DNA from: Planctomycetaceae bacterium
Lineage (GTDB): Bacteria; Planctomycetota; Planctomycetia; Pirellulales; UBA1268
Direction of reading: 5' to 3'
NCBI GenBank assembly: GCA_002862165.1
Contig: PKCL01000419.1
Location: 1 to 18,494, forward strand
Length of the DNA: 18,494 nt
Below, piece by piece: positions 15,675-18,494 of this stretch. Position 1 is the stretch's first letter, and the number at the start of each line of letters is the position of its first letter. The translations under genes and the position numbers were made by a program. The notes beneath the pieces are model-generated. The model worked only from the letters and a program-made list of their open reading frames with translations. It did no database searches and was not told the origin of the DNA.

Positions 15675-16349
15675 TTACAGAAGTGAAACGAAAGGATTGT
15701 GTTTTTTTTCATGCCCGATAGTTGTCGGCTCACCATGGCCAGGCAAAACTATTGCAGAGTCCGGAAGTTTATAAAGCTTGTTTAAAATTCCTGATTCGAG
15801 TGATGAAAAATCGCCGTCAGGAAAATCGGTACGACCTATACCCTCATGGAACAACACATCGCCGGCAAATACAAGAGTTGGGGTACTCGTAAACCAGAAA
15901 ACAACGTGGCCTGCTGAATGGCCGGGAATCTCCACAACAGTAGCGCAGAAATCTCCTACTCGTAAATCCTCTCCCTCTCGCAAAACCACATCTGCCGGTG
16001 GGCTTACGACATCAATACCATATCCAGCTGAAAGATTTGCAACCGGATCCAAAAGCTTTCCTGCGTCGCCGTGACCTATCAACACAGGAGCCAAAGGCCA
16101 TTGCTGCTTAATTGAAGCGACGCCAGCAATATGATCTGAATGTCCATGCGTAAGCACAATAGCTACCGGGACAAGCTGATGTTCATCGACAACTTGAATG
16201 ACAGCGTCAGGATCAAAACCAGGATCGACAATCAAACAATCCCTAGATTGCGACTGTGTTAAAACGTATGTATTCTCATAGAACGGACGAGAAATAATCC
16301 GGTACACTTCGAACGGTGATGCAGTAACCAAGGCTTGACAGGATTGCAT
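15675..16349 (-). CDS. MBL-fold metallo-hydrolase, YcbL-like (glyoxalase II-related)
   Basis: A 224-residue metallo-beta-lactamase-fold hydrolase. The dinuclear metal motif THGHSDH (67-73; His68, His70, Asp72, His73) is followed by His144 in IPGHSAGH, bridging Asp164 in FAGDVLF, and His205 in LPGHGEPTTIGHEKKHNPF. GDVLF, GIGRTDFPDGD and the HNPF ending are the YcbL-type layout, a one-domain relative of hydroxyacylglutathione hydrolase with thioesterase activity on glutathione-type thioesters in characterised members. The physiological substrate is not readable. The start is ATG with no obvious ribosome site. It is probably the first gene of a minus-strand run with plsC (44-nt gap) and cdsA. 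Confidence 0.88.
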   Translation of the reverse strand: MQSCQALVTASPFEVYRIISRPFYENTYVLTQSQSRDCLIVDPGFDPDAVIQVVDEHQLVPVAIVLTHGHSDHIAGVASIKQQWPLAPVLIGHGDAGKLLDPVANLSAGYGIDVVSPPADVVLREGEDLRVGDFCATVVEIPGHSAGHVVFWFTSTPTLVFAGDVLFHEGIGRTDFPDGDFSSLESGILNKLYKLPDSAIVLPGHGEPTTIGHEKKHNPFVSLL

Positions 16350-16424
16350 GTGAAAGTAGGGAGCAAGGAGAATGTGCGAAGGACATCAGGAACCTCATGA
16401 TACGCGAAATTGCACACGTTCGGT

Positions 16425-16450
16425 AAAAACACACCAAAATGGGTGTTTTT
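16425..16450. terminator. Stem-loop with flanking A- and T-tracts (bidirectional terminator-like)
   Basis: AAAAACAC (16425-16432) and GTGTTTTT (16443-16450) are perfect 8-bp complements with a 10-nt loop, and a sixth T follows. The stem is A+T-rich and therefore weak. It lies between two divergent genes, where a terminator is not expected; it may end an unannotated short transcript or insulate the two promoters. Confidence 0.35.
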
Positions 16451-16635
16451 TGCCATTTCCTACACCCCAGAGGATCGCTAACTTCCTGATGTAAGGCATG
16501 AATTGTATTTATGTCGGTTGCATTGGATCGTTGGATCGTTTTATTTGTATCGATCGGTCACACGACGGCAATCTACTGAATGTAAAGCTTGCCCACATAG
16601 CGATATAACTTAAGGTCTTGAGAACATTTACTAAT

Positions 16636-16675
16636 GCCGCTCTTCAGCGGCGGGTCGGAAAAAAGCTTTCCGACC
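16636..16675 (+). promoter_or_regulatory. Two adjacent hairpins in the leader of the DUF1571 gene
   Basis: Hairpin 1 is GCCGCT (16636-16641) and AGCGGC (16646-16651) with a CTTC loop. Hairpin 2 is GGTCGGAAA (16653-16661) and TTTCCGACC (16667-16675) with a 5-nt loop, a perfect 9-bp stem. They are one nucleotide apart and end 11 nt before a strong ribosome site (GAGGAG, 16687-16692; spacing 6 to the ATG). There is no T-tract. They could stabilise the 5' end of the mRNA or form part of a leader regulator. Confidence 0.5.
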
Positions 16676-16698
16676 ACCCCAGATAAGAGGAGCTAGGC

Positions 16699-17634
16699 AT
16701 GAGCAGATCATGGATGACTGCGATCAGAAACACCGTCAAAGAGCGAGCCGTTTTCAGTCACAAACTTTTTTGTGGAATATGTGCAGGAGCGATTCTATGG
16801 AGTGTCGTTCTGGGCACCGCGAACGCTCAAGAGACTCAAGCGACTCAGCCCGGCATGATGCCTAATGGTGACATTGCTCAAGGAAATATTGGAGCTGATG
16901 ATGCAGTAGCCAATACAAATCAAGGAGAGCATCCCCTAGAGCCCGCCCTTGCTCTTGCTGCAAAAGGCCTTGAAAGCCTTCGTGCCAACATTCAGGACTA
17001 CTCCTGCACAGTTGTGAAAAGAGAACGTATAAATGGCGAACTTCGACCTCACGAATACATGTTTGCGAAAATTCGACACAAGCCATATAGCGTATACCTT
17101 TATTTCCTAGCTCCCGATGCAGTGAAGGCGCAAGAAGTAATTTATTGTGATGGCAAAAATGATGGAAATATGCTGGCTCATGCTGGAAGCGGTGTTCGTG
17201 CCATGGTTGGGACGGTTTCTCTAAAGCCACAGAGCATGCTTGCCATGCAAGGAAACCGTTACCCGATTACTGAACTTGGTGTCGAAAATTTAGCAAAGCG
17301 ACTTGTTGAAGTTGCTAGACATGACAAACAATTTGGTGAGTGTGAGGTGAACTTTTTCCCTAAAGCCAAAGTAAATGGCAGAATATGCACGTGCGTTCAG
17401 GTCGTTCACCCGGTACCGAGACGCAACTTTCGGTTCCACTTAGCACGAGTCTACATCGACGATGAACACCTTATTCCTATTCGTTACGAGGCTTATGACT
17501 GGCCCAAAGAACAGGGCGGCCAGCCAATTCTCATGGAAGAATACACCTACATGAACGTCAAGGTGAATAATGGCTTCACGGACGCCGACTTCGACCCTAC
17601 CAACTCGGCTTATAAATTCAACTCTGGCGGTTAA
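16699..17634 (+). CDS. Secreted DUF1571-family protein
   Basis: 311 residues. An unusually long basic N-region (about 22 residues) precedes the hydrophobic stretch ICAGAILWSVVLG, with a likely signal-peptidase cleavage after ANA (about 43/44). Residues 44-78 are a Gln/Asn/Gly-rich linker. The remainder, from about 80, fits the DUF1571 family common in Planctomycetota: LESLRANIQDYSCTVVKRERINGELRPHEYM, then KPYSVYLYFLAPDAVKAQEVIYCDGKNDGNMLAH, VYIDDEHLIPIRYEAYDWP and EEYTYMNVKVNNGFTDADFDPTN. The arrangement resembles periplasmic LolA-type half-barrel proteins, which is inference only; function is unknown. The start ATG has a strong ribosome site and a structured leader. The stop overlaps that of the convergent membrane-protein gene. 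Confidence 0.85.
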   Translation: MSRSWMTAIRNTVKERAVFSHKLFCGICAGAILWSVVLGTANAQETQATQPGMMPNGDIAQGNIGADDAVANTNQGEHPLEPALALAAKGLESLRANIQDYSCTVVKRERINGELRPHEYMFAKIRHKPYSVYLYFLAPDAVKAQEVIYCDGKNDGNMLAHAGSGVRAMVGTVSLKPQSMLAMQGNRYPITELGVENLAKRLVEVARHDKQFGECEVNFFPKAKVNGRICTCVQVVHPVPRRNFRFHLARVYIDDEHLIPIRYEAYDWPKEQGGQPILMEEYTYMNVKVNNGFTDADFDPTNSAYKFNSGG

Positions 17635-18494
17635 TTGTCGCGGCGCATATCAAGGGGTGGTATGTGATGTGTAATCGTTGATGATTCATGAACTTTGCTG
17701 GCAACTCGTGTTATTGATGAGGCAGCAACAGGATGACTAACGCCATAAGCCACGGTCGGCTGGTCTGCAACAAGAGAGCCACGATCAGAGCCAACAACGT
17801 GCCATCGAACGAGACGACTGATTGTTGCTCCTAAACAGACAACGAGAAGCATGCATCCTGGCCAAATAGGCTCCCGGTAGATGATCCACCCAATAGCAGC
17901 AACACCTGCAATAGCAGGCAACCACCGATCAGCTATTTCAAGAATCAGGCCAGCAAACTTTGTAATTGCCCACCAAAACCACGCGCCCGCTATCACGATG
18001 AGCATTGTAGTGACGCCGCGGCCAACCGCTGAAAGCCGTGGAGTTGCGAATCGAATTGTCACGGTCCCCTGATTGAGCTCTGGTTTGACGATCAACTTTC
18101 CCCACCGATTATTTGGAAGAAATGCTGATGTGAATTGTCGTTCGATTACACCCACCCCACCTGTATTTGGCACCCCACCAACCCACGCTTCGAGAGGAGC
18201 AACCCCAGCCTGCTTCTGCCGGACCAGACGAAATTCTTGAAGTCGTGACACGATATCTTCAGGACGCGTTCGTGTGAGTGTATCGAAAACAGCATCAATT
18301 TCTGCTTCAACTTTTACTCTGATGTCTCGTGCCTTCTCTCCGCTAAGCACTGCTCCTGGACCGGCAAAAATCAAGGATTGGTTTACTGGATAATTAATCG
18401 TCCAAAGCGCTTGTTCAACTGGTATTCCAGCAACATCGGGTAATGCCAAGGATACGGGTTCGCCTTGCATTGTTGCCGAATCGAATTCTGCAAC
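17631..18494 (-). CDS. C-terminal part of a larger membrane protein, unknown function (runs off the window)
   Basis: The frame is open from its stop at 17631 to the right edge with no stop, giving 287 visible residues. An internal ATG at 18470 gives 279 aa but has no ribosome site and starts inside a domain-like sequence (VSLALPDVAGIPVEQALWTINYP), so I treat it as the 3' part of a longer gene. Counting from that ATG, residues 1-145 look soluble and beta-rich, residues 152-220 contain about three hydrophobic segments (TMLIVIAGAWFWWAI; LPAIAGVAAIGWIIY; PGCMLLVVCLGATI), and the last 55 residues are polar. This suggests a large extracytoplasmic domain tethered by a C-terminal membrane bundle. I do not recognise the family. 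The stop overlaps that of the DUF1571 gene by 4 nt. Confidence 0.65.
   Translation of the reverse strand, partial: VAEFDSATMQGEPVSLALPDVAGIPVEQALWTINYPVNQSLIFAGPGAVLSGEKARDIRVKVEAEIDAVFDTLTRTRPEDIVSRLQEFRLVRQKQAGVAPLEAWVGGVPNTGGVGVIERQFTSAFLPNNRWGKLIVKPELNQGTVTIRFATPRLSAVGRGVTTMLIVIAGAWFWWAITKFAGLILEIADRWLPAIAGVAAIGWIIYREPIWPGCMLLVVCLGATISRLVRWHVVGSDRGSLVADQPTVAYGVSHPVAASSITRVASKVHESSTITHHIPPLDMRRDN

Larger units (their letters stand above)
16350..16698. other. Divergent intergenic region with several stem-loops
   Basis: There is no gene in these 349 nt between the MBL hydrolase (minus) and the DUF1571 gene (plus). It holds an A-tract/T-tract stem-loop (16425-16450), an 8-bp direct tandem repeat TTGGATCG (16523-16538), a GTATCGATCG decamer (16547-16556) that also occurs in the queA/rsmH divergent region, and two adjacent hairpins in the DUF1571 leader (16636-16675). 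Weak promoter-like elements are TATAAC at 16604-16609 for the plus-strand gene (with TGTAAA 17 nt before it), and TATCAT on the minus strand (16397-16402), about 50 nt before the hydrolase. Confidence 0.5.

Noticed and set aside
1..18494. Search for defence islands, toxin-antitoxin pairs, CRISPR arrays, IS ends or att sites
   Set aside because: All genes are housekeeping or envelope types, and no array, transposase, integrase or flanking repeat was seen.

Overview
The window reads as ordinary chromosome of a bacterium, most likely a member of the Planctomycetota. This is inferred from a DUF1571-family secreted protein, a proline-rich membrane-anchored LysM protein next to a secreted gluzincin-type peptidase, an rsmH (mraW) gene standing outside any division/cell-wall cluster, and a BshB1-like deacetylase. 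Base composition looks moderate (mid-40s to high-40s % G+C by eye) and even across the window. I see no insertion sequence, phage gene, CRISPR array, tRNA or rRNA, and no recognisable defence system.

Layout. 1-669 is a gene-poor stretch holding a fourfold imperfect 14-nt repeat. From 670 to 10882 ten genes lie on the minus strand; in reading order they are queA (tRNA queuosine), an atypical Nudix-type protein, a cysteine desulfurase (iscS/nifS type), an IscA/ErpA-type A-type carrier, a CbiE-CbiT fusion (cobalamin corrin-ring methylation), a BshB1-type PIG-L deacetylase, a four-helix membrane protein, a renalase-like FAD oxidoreductase, an aldehyde dehydrogenase and a second FAD oxidoreductase of the protoporphyrinogen-oxidase/phytoene-desaturase fold. 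The CbiET/BshB1 genes (3-nt gap) and the membrane protein/FAD oxidoreductase genes (20-nt overlap) are probably co-translated. queA diverges from rsmH across 66 nt that contain a perfect 14-bp tandem duplication.

10949-13945 is plus strand: rsmH, the TM-LysM protein, and a secreted HEVTH peptidase. A minus-strand lipid cluster follows in reading order: a YcbL-like metallo-beta-lactamase-fold hydrolase, a PlsC-type acyltransferase, and CdsA. The last two catalyse consecutive steps from lysophosphatidate to CDP-diacylglycerol. A 349-nt divergent region with three stem-loop candidates separates this cluster from the DUF1571 gene. The last gene is the 3' part of a larger minus-strand gene that runs off the window. 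Both convergent gene pairs end in overlapping stops that share a 4-bp palindrome (CTAG and TTAA).

Functionally this is mostly housekeeping: tRNA and 16S rRNA modification, Fe-S/sulfur trafficking, cofactor synthesis, low-molecular-weight thiol synthesis, phospholipid synthesis and envelope proteins. The parts least explained are the FAD/ALDH/membrane-protein group (670-5195), the repeats and hairpins in intergenic DNA, and the unassigned DUF1571 and partial membrane proteins. I found no convincing novel system; the findings are leads of modest strength.
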